A stretch of DNA of 64,000 nucleotides from Prorocentrum cordatum (Eukaryota > Sar > Dinophyceae > Prorocentrales > Prorocentraceae): NCBI GenBank assembly GCA_963575745.1, contig CAUYUJ010021702.1, forward strand, positions 5,001 through 69,000, given 5' to 3'. The position numbers and the translations under genes were made by a program. Positions 20,461-32,259 of this stretch are shown in pieces. Each line of letters starts with the position of its first letter. Position 1 is the stretch's first letter. Under the pieces are notes generated by a model, which saw only the letters and a list, made by a program, of their open reading frames with translations, had not been told where the DNA came from and did not search any database.

Positions 20461-22245
20461 CTTCTCGGCACGAGCTGGCAACGGCAGTTTCCTTACAGGA
20501 TGGGAGGGGCGAGTGGGGAGGGCTCTGGTAAGGAGGAGGGCAGGAGGATCTGGGAGGACATCTGGGAACGCTGCGGATGGCTTCAGAAGGATGCCCCTGC
20601 TTGCAGTGCCCGTGCCAGGCTAAGCTTAGACAGCTACTGTTTGCTCGGGGCCACGCCGCGACAGGCGCGAGGATTCGATTCGAGGCACGCGGACGTAATA
20701 CAAGGACCCCGCCCCGCCGCCTCTCGCCCACCTCCTTTGATATGTTGATGCCTTTCGGCAATGCGTCCCGTTTGGTCTCGCCGTTTCGGATTATGGGGTC
20801 GAACGCCGTGGGCTCCCCGCGGGGTCGAGAGCTCTGGGGTCTAGGTCGAGGGCCGAGGCTCCCATGAGTGTGAACACGCGCACACGCCCACACAAACTGT
20901 AGCAACACGTTGTTACACATGATCTGGCATGCAAGCACGCGCGATGTTTTTTTCATAACACGGGCATGCCAAGTCTGATACGAACGCCAGAATTGCCTCG
21001 CACTGCGTGGTACCGCACGCCACACGTGGGGAATTCGAGCATGCGAGTTGCCATGACGTGACCCCCACCCAGCCCAATCCCAGGGATCACGAATTGTTTC
21101 ATGATGCGGTCCGCCAGGAACCGAACACATGCATATAGCGACAAAGCATATGGTCAACCCGATCGCTACCGAAAACGCCCGAGGTCTAGGTAATATTTCT
21201 GGATGTGCATACCATTAAACTTCTCACAATTAAGGTGTTCCCGAGGGTGAGGGGAGGGGGTTTTACAACGCAAACCAGGGGGCAGAGGGGGTAATCAACT
21301 TTGGGCGGCTGTATGGACAAGTGTTGCTAACAGATAACCAACATACATGCTGAAACGTTGCGTCGCGGCTCAACTGGTTAAAGGATTAACGACGGTAACG
21401 GGGTGTTCGGCGGACGCCCGCGTGTTCGATACTATGTTGGTCGCCCACGCTGTAGTCATGCAGCACTATCTTGTTGATTGCTGCAGCCCGTGGCTATCCT
21501 ACGTGGACCTAGCTGGAACCCTAACCAGTTATGTTGCATCAAACTGGCTCGACCTGCAGCGGTGCTGCGTTCGTAGCTGTCGTGGCGCATGGCGCTTTCT
21601 ACGCTGCGACGGCCGAGCGGGCGAAACTACAATGTCATTTGCATTCGCGGCGCGCGGCGCTGGCTATTGCGCGGCGGCGGGGTGCGCAGACATGGAACTG
21701 ACCTTTGTGGCGTGGCACGTAGCGCAAACGACTTGCGCGAAGCTGGGATGGAAAGGAAAGCGCCAATTGCGGTGCATTGGTGAGCTTGCCCACATGTGCC
21801 TCTGTGGACGCGCACCAAAACGAAGTGCCACATAAGAAACGCGAGCCCGCGCGTTGGGCTGCACGGCGCGCGGGGCGCTAGAGCATGCGGGCGAACTGGG
21901 CAACACTTCGAACGCCAACAAGCCGCCCGTTGTGCGCCACAGAAGCCGGGGAACAGCCACGAACTTAGCCCGAACCGCCCAAGCCCGCCCCAGGGCCATC
22001 GTAGCCCCCCAGCACGCCCGTGCCGACGTACCCACGCCACAAATCACCATACATTGCCCGCGTCCAACTTGTCGGCGATTAGCTAGGGGTACGGCGCGAA
22101 CGATGCAAAACTGACCCAAAGGGTCATCCTGGAACCTCTGGCTCACCATATTTGAAGCAAGCGCGCCGCGCGTTGTCCAACCCGCGCGCCCGCGCTGCAT
22201 ATGCGCAAAGCGCAAGCGACACGCAAAGCACACCGCCACCGACCT
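20461..22245. other. No gene seen
   Basis: Unique sequence becoming GC/CpG-rich. A 162-codon ATG frame at 21347-21835 is Cys-rich without recognisable motifs and is not supported. The last part (22090-22245) leads into degenerate satellite units. Confidence 0.5.
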
Positions 22246-25200
22246 AAACACATTCTAGGACCACGCGTGCACCACTTTTGAAGTGCGCGTGGCAACTGTA
22301 GTCCACAGTAGCACGCGTCACGGTCGCGCGGCCACCGTGCGCGATCGAGTCGCACGCCACGCCTAAACGGCGTCATACTTATCCTAGAGCCACGCGGGAA
22401 CTACTTTGGCACCACGCCAACCACCAACTGCCATCCATGGCCAACGTCCGACGCTCTCATCCATCACGTGCGACCAGCGCTCGGGTCACGCCCGAACCAC
22501 TACAAAACCATCATACGACCACGCGTGAACCACCTTTGAGCAACGCAGATCAGAAACTGCCATGCACATCCACCGCGCGACACTCTCATCCCCCACGCGC
22601 AACCGACGCTCGTCCCACCTCAGAACCATGCCAGGACCATCCTAGATCCACGCGTGAACCACTTTTGGACCACGCGTGCCAGGATTTCACTGCTTCCGCC
22701 TGCAGCCAGGTCGCGAAGCAACCTTTTGCGAAGAGGCCGCAAACCACCCCAGAACCACCCCAGAACCACCCTAGAACCACGCGTGAACCACTTTTGAACC
22801 ACGTGTGTCACTCGTGGCCAGCCCTGGTCAACTCGGGGATCGCACCAATGAGAATCTGCGAACAACTTCCGAACCACCCCAGAACCATCCCATAACCATC
22901 CTAGAACCACGCGTGAACCACTTTTGAACCACGCGCGTCACGAGTAGCCCGCCATGAACATATTGGAATCACCCAATCCCAGTCTGTGAACAAACCTCAA
23001 ACCACCCCAACACCACCCCAGAACCATCCTAGAACCACGCTGAACCACTTTTGAACCACGCGCGTCATTCGTGGCTCGCCATGGAGCATATTGGAATTGT
23101 CCAACGAGCAATCTGCGAACAGGTTTCGAACCACCCTAAAACCACCCCAGAACCATCCTAGAACCACGCGTGAACCACTTTTGAACCACGCGTGTCAAGC
23201 CCGTCCGACGTGGTCCACGCTGGACTCGCCCTAAGTGGCTATTTCCGAACACGCGTTGAACCACACCAGAACCACCCCAGAACCATCCTAGAACCACGCG
23301 TGAACCACTTTTGAACCACGCGTGTACAAGGCTGTCCACCATGGCTCGCGCTGAAGCTGCCCGACCAGCAAGCCACGTCTTCTTCAAACAGGTCGCTAAC
23401 CACGCTGCAACCACTCCAGAACCATCCTAGAACCACGCGTGAACCACTTTTGAACCACTCGTTCCAAGTCCGTCCGCCATGGCCCATTTTGGGACCGTCG
23501 AACCACGAGCTGCGAACACGCTTCGGACCAGCCCAGAACCACCCCAGAACCATCCTAGAACCACGCGTGAACCACTTTTGAACCACTCGTCTCAAGTGCT
23601 GTCCGACGTAGCCCCGAGCACAATTATCGGTGCGCCACCTGCAAGGCTTAACCGACTCACGCCAGAAACCACCCCAGAACCATCCTAGAACCACGCGTGA
23701 ACCACTTTTGAACCACGCGCGTCACTCTCGGCCCGACGTGGCCAGCAACTGTTTCTTTATTGCGCCATCTGCGAAGGGGCTGCGAACCGTTCTAATACCA
23801 GTCTAGAGCCAGTCCAGAACCACTTTTGAACCACTTTTGAACCGCGCAAGCCAGGGTTTGTCCAACCGATTGGGCCCAAACTAATCTTGCAGATGCAGCG
23901 GGTTCCGCGCGAGCCAAGCAAGACACATGTTGGGACAATCCAGAAATCATGAGAGCGCCGCTTGGTATCGCCCAGGCGCGCCATCGGTGGCAAACAATGG
24001 CCCGCGCCCCGATGCGTTGCGCAAGGCGTCGGAAAGGTGGGCTCTTGCGCGCTCGACCTGACCTTCGCCCGACGGCTTGCAAGCCGAATCGTCACTTCGA
24101 CATGGTGCTTGTGCTTTGGCCTGGCGCGAAACCCTATAATTTCATAGAGTGCGGGCGCAGCGCCGCGACACTCATCAGATCTTGCTTGCGGCGTTCGGCC
24201 TTAGAGGAGGGCTTGTCTTGGGCTGCCTTGGTAGTCCGTGACCACGCATCGGGCCAGCCTGGCGTTCTGTTTGCCCCAAGCGCGGGCTACGTTCAGACTC
24301 TTTCTCTGCGGATGCCAGGCGAACGGCCGCCGTGGAAGCCAACGTGGCGCGCAAGAACCGCTCTGGCGCCGCCGCTTGGCCAATGCAGTACCAAGCTCGC
24401 CAGCCCTTGCGGCCGCCCGCTTCGCCATGGCGCAAGTGCCGAAACCCCAGAACCATTTCAGAACCATCCTAGAACCACGCGTGAACCACTTTTGAACAAC
24501 GCGCGCCACGAGTGGCTCGCCATGGCCAAGTCCCGACTCGCCACAATGAGACCCCGCGAACAACTTCCCGAACCAGCCCAGAACCATCCCATAACCATCC
24601 TAGAACCACGCTGAACCACTTTTGAACCACTCTCGTCACGAGTGGCCCGCCATGGCCAAGTCTGGAATCGCACCACTGAGAATCCGCGAACAACTTCCGA
24701 ACCACCCCAGCACCACCCCAGAACCATCCTAGAACCACGCTGAACCACTTTTGAACCACTCTCGTCACGAGTGGCCCGCCATGGCCAAGTCTGGAATCGC
24801 ACCAATGAGAATCCGCGAACAACTTCCGAACCACCCCAGCACCACCCCAGAACCATCCTAGAACCACGCGTGAACCACTTTTGAACCACGCGCGTTACTC
24901 GGTGGCCCACCATTGGATATTTTGGGAATGCCCACATCGCAATATGGGAACAGGCTTCGAACCACCCCAGCACCACCCCAGAACCATCCTAGAACCACGC
25001 GTGAACCACTTTTGAACCACTCGTGCCAAGGCCGTCCGACGTGGCACACGCACGCTGGACCCGCCCTAAGCGATTATCTGCGATCAGGTCGCAGACCACC
25101 CCAGCACCCTAGAACCACGCGTGAACCACTTTTGAACCACGTTTGTACAAGCTGGCTCGCCATGGCGCACATTGAAGTCGCTCGACCCAAACTTGCAAAC

Positions 25201-26690
25201 AACTTCCGAACCACCCCAGGACCACACCAGAACCATCCTAGAACCACGCGTGAACCACTTTTGAACCACGCGCGTCACGAGTGGCCCGCCATGGCCAAGT
25301 CCGGAATCGCCACAATGAGACTCCGCGATCGACTTCCGAACCACCCTAGAACCACCCCAGAACCATCCTAGAACCACGCGTGAACCACTTTTGAACCACG
25401 CGCGTCATTCGTGGCCGGCCATGGAACATGTGGGTAATGCTCAAATCGCAATGTGCGAACAGGCTTCGACCCACCCTATAACCACCGTGGAACCATCCTA
25501 GAACCACGCGTGAACCACTTTTGAACCACGCGCGTCACAAGTGGCCCGCCATTGAATGTTTGGGGAAAGCCCACATCGCAATATGCGAGCAGGCTTCGAA
25601 CCACCCCAGAACCACCCCAGAACCATCCTAGAACCACGCGTGAACCACTTTTGAACCACGCGTGCCAAACAAATGTTCGCGATGGACAACAATGTTATAT
25701 TTCGGTTACACTCTGCGACCAATGCGAAAAACCACGCCAGAACCACTCCATAACCATCCTAGAACCACGCGTGAACCACTTTTGAACCACGCGTGTACAG
25801 GGCCGTCCGACATGGCCCATCTAGAGACCGATCGGCCGCCATCCAGCTCATATCGCAAGCCGTCCTAACACCACCCTAGAACCATCCTGGAAACACGCTG
25901 AACCACTTTTGAACCACGCGTGTACAGGGCGGTGAGACATGGCCAACGTTGGGATCGCCCAAACACCATGTGCGAGAGAATCGCGAACCACTCCAGAACC
26001 ACTCCAAAACCATCCTAGAACCACGCGTGAACCACTTTTGAACCAAGTGTGCACATGGCCGTCCGACAGAGCCCACATGAAATTCGCTCTACCACCGCCT
26101 GCGAACAAGCTTCAAACCACCCAAGAACCACCCCAGAACCATCCTAGAACCACGCGTGAACCATTTTTGAACCACGCGTGTATTGGGCAGTCGGCCGTTG
26201 GCAAACTCGAAATTTTGACCACCATTTGGGAACGCTGCGAAAACCACGCCAGAACCACTCCAGAACCATCCTAGAACCACGCGTGAACCACTTTTGAACC
26301 ACGCTTGTACATGACCGTCCGACATGACACACATGATGCCTCCCAACCATTGTATGCGAACAATGCTGACACCACGCCAGAACCAGTTCATAACCATCCT
26401 AGAACCACGCGTGAACCACTTTTGAACCACGAGCGCACAGGGCAGTCGGCCATGAGCCAATCTTAAATTGTACGGCGACCATGTGCAAATAATGCGCAAC
26501 CCGCGCCAGAACCCCGTCAGAACCATCCTAGAACCACGCGGCACCATTATTGAATCCACGCGCGTGCAAAGGAAATCATCATGGCCCTTCGTGAGATCAC
26601 CCGACCGCCATGCGCGAACAAGGCACGCACCACGTCAGAAACAACCCGTAGCCATCCTAGAACCATTCGCGGCGCGCTCTGGAACTACAG
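22245..26690. repeat. Satellite array, ~129-bp unit with phased 11-mer core
   Basis: About 28 units, mostly 128-131 bp apart. The core reads as 11-mers: GAACCACCCCA, GAACCATCCCA, TAACCATCCTA (usually GAACCATCCTA), GAACCACGCGT, GAACCACTTTT, GAACCACGCGC. The core holds the palindrome CACGCGTG in most units; some read CACGCTG. Between cores lie ~63-bp spacers that are diverged copies of one consensus (CCATGGCC near the middle, TGCGAACA near the end). The edges (22250-22550 and 26640-26690) are degenerate. Unit length is not a multiple of three; minus-strand frames reading KWFTRGSRMVLGWFW are repeat translations. Confidence 0.9.
23855..24440. other. Unique interruption inside the satellite array
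   Basis: About 590 bp lacking satellite cores, between a degenerate unit at 23795-23850 and the next good unit near 24450. Open frames on both strands here have no recognisable motif. It could be an insertion or an ancestral segment the array expanded around. Confidence 0.6.
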
Positions 26691-29310
26691 CAGTCGTCCG
26701 TGTGCCGCGCAGTGGCCTTCATAGCGATTACCAAGCCCCTGTCGGTGATCACGCTGCAACGCATGCCAGGCTGATCCAAAGCCAGTTCCGAGCGCGCATG
26801 GGCCACCTCTACCTACGCAAGGCCACCGTTGCCAATGACCCACCGCGCTGGTATTCCTCAACGACCACGCGCACACACGCGGTACCCTTTCCAGCGAGAT
26901 GTTGTAACTATTGCGAACGTCGCGCCATCCACCCCTTGACAGCGCAAGGCGCTAGTGGCGCGCAACGGCCACCATCCGAATGCGGCGGGCAACAAGCGCA
27001 ATCGTGGACTGACAGAACGCTGGCCTGCCAAACGCGCGCATTCCAGACGATATCGCGGCGCATGGCGCTGAGAAGATGCGTTCCAGGGAAGTTGACGGAC
27101 GCGTCGCCATGAATCGTTTGCAACGCACCGCGATGGTCACCTGCGTGGGAATGGGATGGGCCGAACGATAGGATCACTGCTACTTCTCGTGGCGCACAGC
27201 CCAAGTGATTGCGCGGCCGTGGCGTAGCTTGACAGCCGCGTTGGTTGGCGATTCCTTGAGCCCGCTCTTGGGGCTCGCCGACGGCGGTTGCCGAGGCCCA
27301 GGGCCGCGCGTGCTGCCCCGTGCCGCGCGAAGGGCGCGAACGCCATGGCATCGCCTCGGGTTGGGGGGGGGGGGGGCGCCAACTGCCACCAGGGCGCCGA
27401 CCAACGCGCCTTGCGGAGCCGATTGCATTTCACAGAAGCCAGCCGAACTGCCCAACGCCCCGTCGCAGGTATTATGGCGATGCCCGCGCGCGGCGGCCGA
27501 ACTACAACACGTCCGACGCCCGCAGCCTGACAGCCGCCAGATCGGCTGATGCGCCCTTGGCGATCTGGAGAAGCTGCGCAAGAAACCGCCATGCGCTTGT
27601 CCATGGCCAAGCGCTGTCGATTTCAGGGCCACGCAAGCCGCGCGCGCGAATGGCCAGCGCGCGACCGCCATGCATGTGCGATGTCTGAAGAAGGGCGCTT
27701 GCGCGAGAAGGCGACGCGCGGGCGTGGCGCAGCGGGGCGGGGCAGGCGCGAGGTGGGCTGGAATCGGGGATGGGCAAGGGTGGGCTGGGCGTTGATGGCG
27801 GGCGCTAGGAGGGGCGCCACTTGGCAGTCGGGCAGCGCGCGCGGCTTGCGCTACGGCGCGCGCCAAGCGGACGGCTCCACCGCGCGCGCAGCCGCGAGCC
27901 CACCCCTGACGCGCTAATGGGCGCGCAAAGCTTTGCGCCAGCTTGATGGGAAGGCGAAGCCGCGCGCGCGCCTTTGAGGCTCATCGCGCAGCGCGCGCGT
28001 CGGCGCAGCAGGGGGCGCGCGCGCGCGGTCGCGCGCGCGGCGAACGCTGCGACGCCAGACAGCGCACTTGGCCCTGCTGGCAGGGCGGGGGGGGAGGGTA
28101 AAGGGGGGGATGGTTGCGCGTCGTTGGTGGCCGCAATGCGGTTGTGCATTGCGATCCTCGATGCTCACGTGTCCACGATGCAGGGCGCTGGTCGTCGGCG
28201 CGAGGGCGCGCGCGGCATTGGGGGATTTCTCGGGCGCGCGCAAGTACTTGCGTCCCCAATTCAAGGAACTGGGCATGACACCGCTAACAACGGAGTCAGA
28301 CCTTACCGCGCCCTTCGCGGGCGTTCTGCTTCGTGCGCGGCATCCACAATGCCCATGGCGCGAGGCGCGAGGTCGTCCAAGGGGGAATGCGCGATTCTAC
28401 CAGCGGGCGCCCGCATGCATGCAACGCGGTGCACTGGGCGGCTGCGACACACGCGACGCTGCAATTTGGACGCTCAATTGAGCCAATATCGCACATGACT
28501 TGACAGACCCACGCTACGCGCTTGCGCTCCGCGCCCGAAGATTGTCAAATGGGGTAACGCGAGGATTGCGTACCTCGGTCGCGCGCAATGGCATGGCGGC
28601 TTCTGTCTGGTCGGCAGGCCAGCGCCGCCAGTATTTCATGCGTTGCCCCATTGATGGTCACCGTCACCCGACCAGTAGTTCCTGCGCGTGTTCCTGCCAC
28701 GCTTACATGGTGGCCTGCGCATTCGCCTGCAATCGCCCGCTCTGCGCGCTGGCCGCGGGCGTTCGCCTCGACTGGCGCGAATCGGCGATTGCGCTAGTAG
28801 AGTGATATTCACGCGCTGACGTTATGGCGCGGTTAGCGCTACGCCCGATCGAAAACGCATTGCTCGCGCGAGCGTGCTGCGAGCGCGTCGTCCGGACTAA
28901 AGAATCATCTTGGGGCACCGTTGTCGATCTCCGTCGTATACTATGGACTGCGGGCACATGTAATTTAACCTCGTTGGTTGGACTAGGATATCCGTGGGCA
29001 GCAATATAACAGAAACTGCGTTAACTCGCCTCTGCCGATGTTACGCGGCGCGGACTTACTCCAAAGTTGCGTGGGTAGCGATGGCTGTCCGTTCTTGATA
29101 TTTCGGAATGTCCGAGGACACGTTCTTATCCTTGCTTGTCCGATCCTGAGAATACCCAAGAGACAACGGGGGCATCGGGGTAACAACGCGAGGGGGTCAA
29201 AGAGGGTTAAAAGGAGGAACACGGGCCGCAAAACTAGAAAACTGATGCCCCCCACTCCCCCCCTCCCCCACTGCAAGGAAGGGGTCGGCACGGTCGCAAG
29301 ACGGAATATA
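26690..29310. other. No gene seen; CpG-rich, includes alternating CG tracts
   Basis: Very rich in GCGCGC (for example 27955-28045), with a run of 14 G at 27363-27376. Many overlapping Arg/Ala/Pro frames exist on both strands but none shows a motif, splice signal or consistent frame. Alternating CG at about 28015-28045 has Z-DNA-forming character. Confidence 0.5.
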
Positions 29311-29432
29311 ACAGAGGAGGAGGAGGATGGGGGAGGGGAGTAGGATGGAGGAGGAGAAGGAGGAAGAGGGAGAGGGGAGTAGGAAGAAGAGGAGGACGGG
29401 GAGGAGGAGGGGGAGGAGGGGGAGGGAGGGGG
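29311..29432. repeat. (GGA)n purine run
   Basis: GGAGGAGGAT and GGGGAGGAGG triplets, followed by GGGCCCTTTTGGGCC, just upstream of the CxxC gene. Confidence 0.85.
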
Positions 29433-29526
29433 CCCTTTTGGGCCAACCACCTAACACGTGGCATTGGCATTGTCTGTGACGCTTCCGGAAGGCCGAGGTT
29501 TCTCGCGGCCAGGTCCTGGCACTACG

Positions 29527-29548
29527 CTCATAGCCATTTTGGATCCAG
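29527..29548 (+). other. Relic spliced leader upstream of the CxxC gene
   Basis: Contains TAGCCATTTTGG, an exact 12-nt match to the SL centre, with 17 of 22 positions matching overall. It lies 75 bp upstream of the ATG at 29624 and on the same strand, as expected for a recycled mRNA. Confidence 0.6.
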
Positions 29549-29600
29549 GCCAGTCGGCCACCTTGCAGGTCCAGAGGAGCTCTTAGGCCATACTGGGATA

Positions 29601-29613
29601 TTTTTTTCTTCAG
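29601..29613 (+). promoter_or_regulatory. Likely SL trans-splice acceptor
   Basis: TTTTTTTCTTCAG, a classic polypyrimidine tract plus AG, ends 10 nt before the ATG at 29624. Dinoflagellate nuclear mRNAs receive a 22-nt SL at such sites; addition here would leave a very short 5' UTR. Confidence 0.65.
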
Positions 29614-29623
29614 CTTTACCTGG

Positions 29624-31319
29624 ATGGCGGATGTTGAGTTTTCTGATATCAGTGGAGAGGTCCTCTCAGTTGCGTCTGCTTTTACTTCGGCGACCAGGAG
29701 GACGAACAGCGGCGGCCCCTCGCGCGACTGCGTTTGCCACCTGTGCGAAGAGACGCTGCCCCTCTACAAAGTTGCGCGGGGAGTTGATTTCTGCCAACCG
29801 TGCTTTGCACGGGTCAGGGCGAACCATCGCCGCCTCACGGCCCTTGTCAACGGTAAGTCGGAACTCGCGGATGACAAGCACACCATGATCAACGAGCCCG
29901 ACGTTTGGAGGAACCAGCCATTTTTCGCTTCGGACGGGCAGAGGGCGCAGCAGAAGGCGCTGGCCCGCGTGGCGGCGAACTTCAACGAGCAGGTGAAGAT
30001 CGAGCAAGACTTGAACTTGTCTGACAAGGTGGGCCTCACCAAGCGTCGGTACAAGTCGAACAGGACACGAGGGTCTTAAGATGCAAGTGGCCACACGCGT
30101 GTGAACCCCTTGCCGTCCCCACACTTTCTGACTCCCGTCGTGGGGTGGCATCGGCGTTCGTGCCGCGTCGTGTCCACTTGCATGTTGAGGCGATCCTGGA
30201 AGGAGGGAGGAGTCCGACAACGACCTCGAGTCCGCCGAGCTTTCGGACGACTTCGACGAGCTGCACGGGAAGCAGGAGATTGAGAATGTCCACGACATGA
30301 CAGACAGCAGCGGGCGCAAGTTGGTCTGGGTACACGAGGCGCCTCGCTTTCGGAGCGTGAGGGGCAAGCAGAAGCTAGAGGGCACCAGGCGCGGTGGTGA
30401 CTTTGGCGGCGGCGGTCCGAGTGCCTCTGGTGGCGGGCATGCCGCCAGGCTCTCTCGCGGGAGCAGCCGCGATGGAGACGCTGATAATCAGCTTTCCAAA
30501 CGGGCTCGGACTGGCAAGACTGGCGGCGGCTCTGCAGGTTCGCATGCGCAGAGCCCCGAGGAGAAGTCTGACGGCGTCAGGTTCCTCGAGCAACGCCAGG
30601 CCATCATGCAGACCTTGAAGGACTTGTCTGCCCAGCTTCAGGGGCCAAAGGCTGGAGATGCTCAATCGCGCCTGCCCTCTCAGAGACCTCATACTCGCCC
30701 TCCCACGCCTCTCACCTCCACGCTCGTCTTCTCCAGATCCAGCTCCCCCAACCTTCTCTACATCTTCCCCTTCCTCGCGATTGAACTTTTCCATAAGGGA
30801 TTGCAGAAGGGCGTGAAGACCATGCAGGAGGACATCAAGTCTAGGGGTATCGACTCCGAGCTATTGCCTTTCTCGCCCTCGAGTGTATTGGAGGATATCA
30901 GCACCGCCATTGCCGACCTCGGCAAGAGCAGCGACATGGCCCAGAAGGTGAAGGCGCACGAGATCACCATCCTGAACGATAATATCAAGTTGATCCAGAC
31001 CAAAGTGGCGGATGCCAAGAAGAAGAAAGACGATCTCGGTGAGGCCGTGGACTTCTGCGTCAAGGAGGTCCGCGCGAAGGAGCGGGCGCAGGGACAGAAG
31101 GTGTATTGGGCCACGTACACCATCGAGAAGGCGCTGATCAAGGGGGGCTTCGGCAAGATGCACGCCAAGAAATTCAGCAGGGTGATCCACGCCCTCGAGG
31201 AAGATGGCGACATCGTGCACCAGTACCCTGGTCCAGGCAGTGATGCCGAGAAGCGCCAAAGCTTCATGGTGCTTGAGATTGGGAAGCCGAAGCAGGAGCT
31301 CGATCTGGATGGATTCGGG
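29624..31319 (+). CDS. CxxC/CxxC gene, copy 1, truncated by the gap
   Basis: 5' part of the gene seen whole at 47774-50240. Exon 1 starts MADVEFSDISGEVLS; the downstream exons run into the N gap at 31320. The open frame appears to continue past the gap into Pro/Ser codons, but that sequence is the CTCCGT repeat of the next contig, not part of this protein. One residue differs from copy 2 (FSRVIHAL here, FSKVIHAL there, from G31180/A49330). Confidence 0.7.
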
Positions 31320-31419
31320 NNNNNNNNNNNNNNNNNNNNNNNNNNNNNNNNNNNNNNNNNNNNNNNNNNNNNNNNNNNNNNNNNNNNNNNNNNNNNNNNN
31401 NNNNNNNNNNNNNNNNNNN
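31320..31419. other. Assembly gap (100 N) between overlapping contigs
   Basis: Exactly 100 Ns. The 18 kb on its left matches the 18 kb on its right, so the gap probably has negative true size. Confidence 0.97.
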
Positions 31420-31673
31420 CTCCTCCGTCTCCTCCGTCTTCTCCGTCTCTTCCGTCTCCTCCTCTTCCTCCTTCTTCTCCTCCGCCTCCTCTTCCGTCTC
31501 CGTCTCCTCCTCCTCCGTCTCCTCCTTCTCCGTCTCCTCCGCTTCCTCCGTCTCCTCCGTCTCCTCCGTTTCCGCCTTCTCCTCCGTCTCTTCCCTCTTC
31601 GTTTCCTCCTCCTCCTCCTCCTCCTCCAACTCTTCCTCCTCATCCTCCTCATCCTCCTCTTCCTCCTCCACAA
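31420..31673. repeat. (CTCCGT)n pyrimidine block, copy 2
   Basis: Starts directly at the gap in CTCCTCCGTCTCCTCCGTCT and equals 13277-13530 of copy 1. Confidence 0.9.
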
Positions 31674-31802
31674 TTACACAATATGAAAATACTCTCCCAC
31701 TTCCCCTGATGGCGTCCCGAAGATATCCGACCCCCCCCGCGTACTGTTTTTTTACACACAGGATTCCCGGGAAACGGGTTTTCGCCTGCGCCTGCGTTTT
31801 TT

Positions 31803-32138
31803 TCAAAATGCTGCTCTCGCTGAGGCGCCGGCCTCATTTCTGCTCCCGAATCGTTCCGAATCGTGCTCCCGCTGCAGCGTGGGCCTCATTTTCGGATCGG
31901 TGTTTGGCCTCCGTCGTTCAGGATGGCGTTCTCGCCCCAGCGCGGGCCTTTTCTCGCGCGCCCATCCGCCCGCCACCACCGCGCCGCACCACCACACCAC
32001 CACCACCACCACCACCACATCACCACCACCACCACCACCACCACCACCACCCACCACCACCACCACCACCACCACCACCACCACGACAACCACGCACACA
32101 CGCACGCACGCACGCACGTGCACCACCACCCACTACGC
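31803..32138. repeat. Diverged modules plus (CAC)n/(CACG)n, copy 2
   Basis: Equivalent of 13660-13995. The CAC tract (31971-32095) is more regular and differently interrupted than copy 1, and accounts for most of the 7-bp change in offset. Confidence 0.85.
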
Positions 32139-32259
32139 ACGCGCGCGCGGAGCCACAGGTCCGCTACGACACGCGTCCGCGGATAGAGAAAATCAGCGCC
32201 ATGGTAAGGGATGGGAGGGAAGGGGTAGGACGTCAGATATGACGCGAGCGCACCTAGCT

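Larger units (their letters stand above)
13277..31319. repeat. Copy 1 of an 18-kb duplicated segment (left contig end)
   Basis: Base-for-base match to 31420-49469, at +18143 before the CAC tract near 13850-13960 and +18150 after it. Copy 1 ends exactly at the N gap, inside a gene. Copy 2 begins exactly after the gap, inside a CTCCGT repeat. This is the geometry of two unmerged overlapping contigs. Confidence 0.95.

Noticed and set aside
21347-21835. 162-codon ATG frame, Cys-rich
   Set aside because: No motif, competing frames on both strands, no splice or SL signal. Base differences between assembly copies fall in it without constraint.
22437-26559. Satellite frames encoding KWFTRGSRMVLGWFW-like repeats on the minus strand
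   Set aside because: The peptide appears in several frames because unit length is not a multiple of three. No starts, and spacers are not conserved as protein.
22245-26690. CRISPR-like array (constant repeats, variable spacers)
   Set aside because: Spacers are diverged copies of one consensus, units are ~129 bp, there are no cas genes, and the DNA is eukaryotic nuclear.
26690-29310. Numerous Arg/Ala-rich frames on both strands
   Set aside because: High GC removes stop codons. No frame shows motifs, and they overlap antisense to each other.
31420-31709. C-terminal extension of the CxxC gene across the gap
   Set aside because: The frame only appears open through Ns and a CTCCGT repeat. Copy 2 shows the true continuation at 49470-50240.
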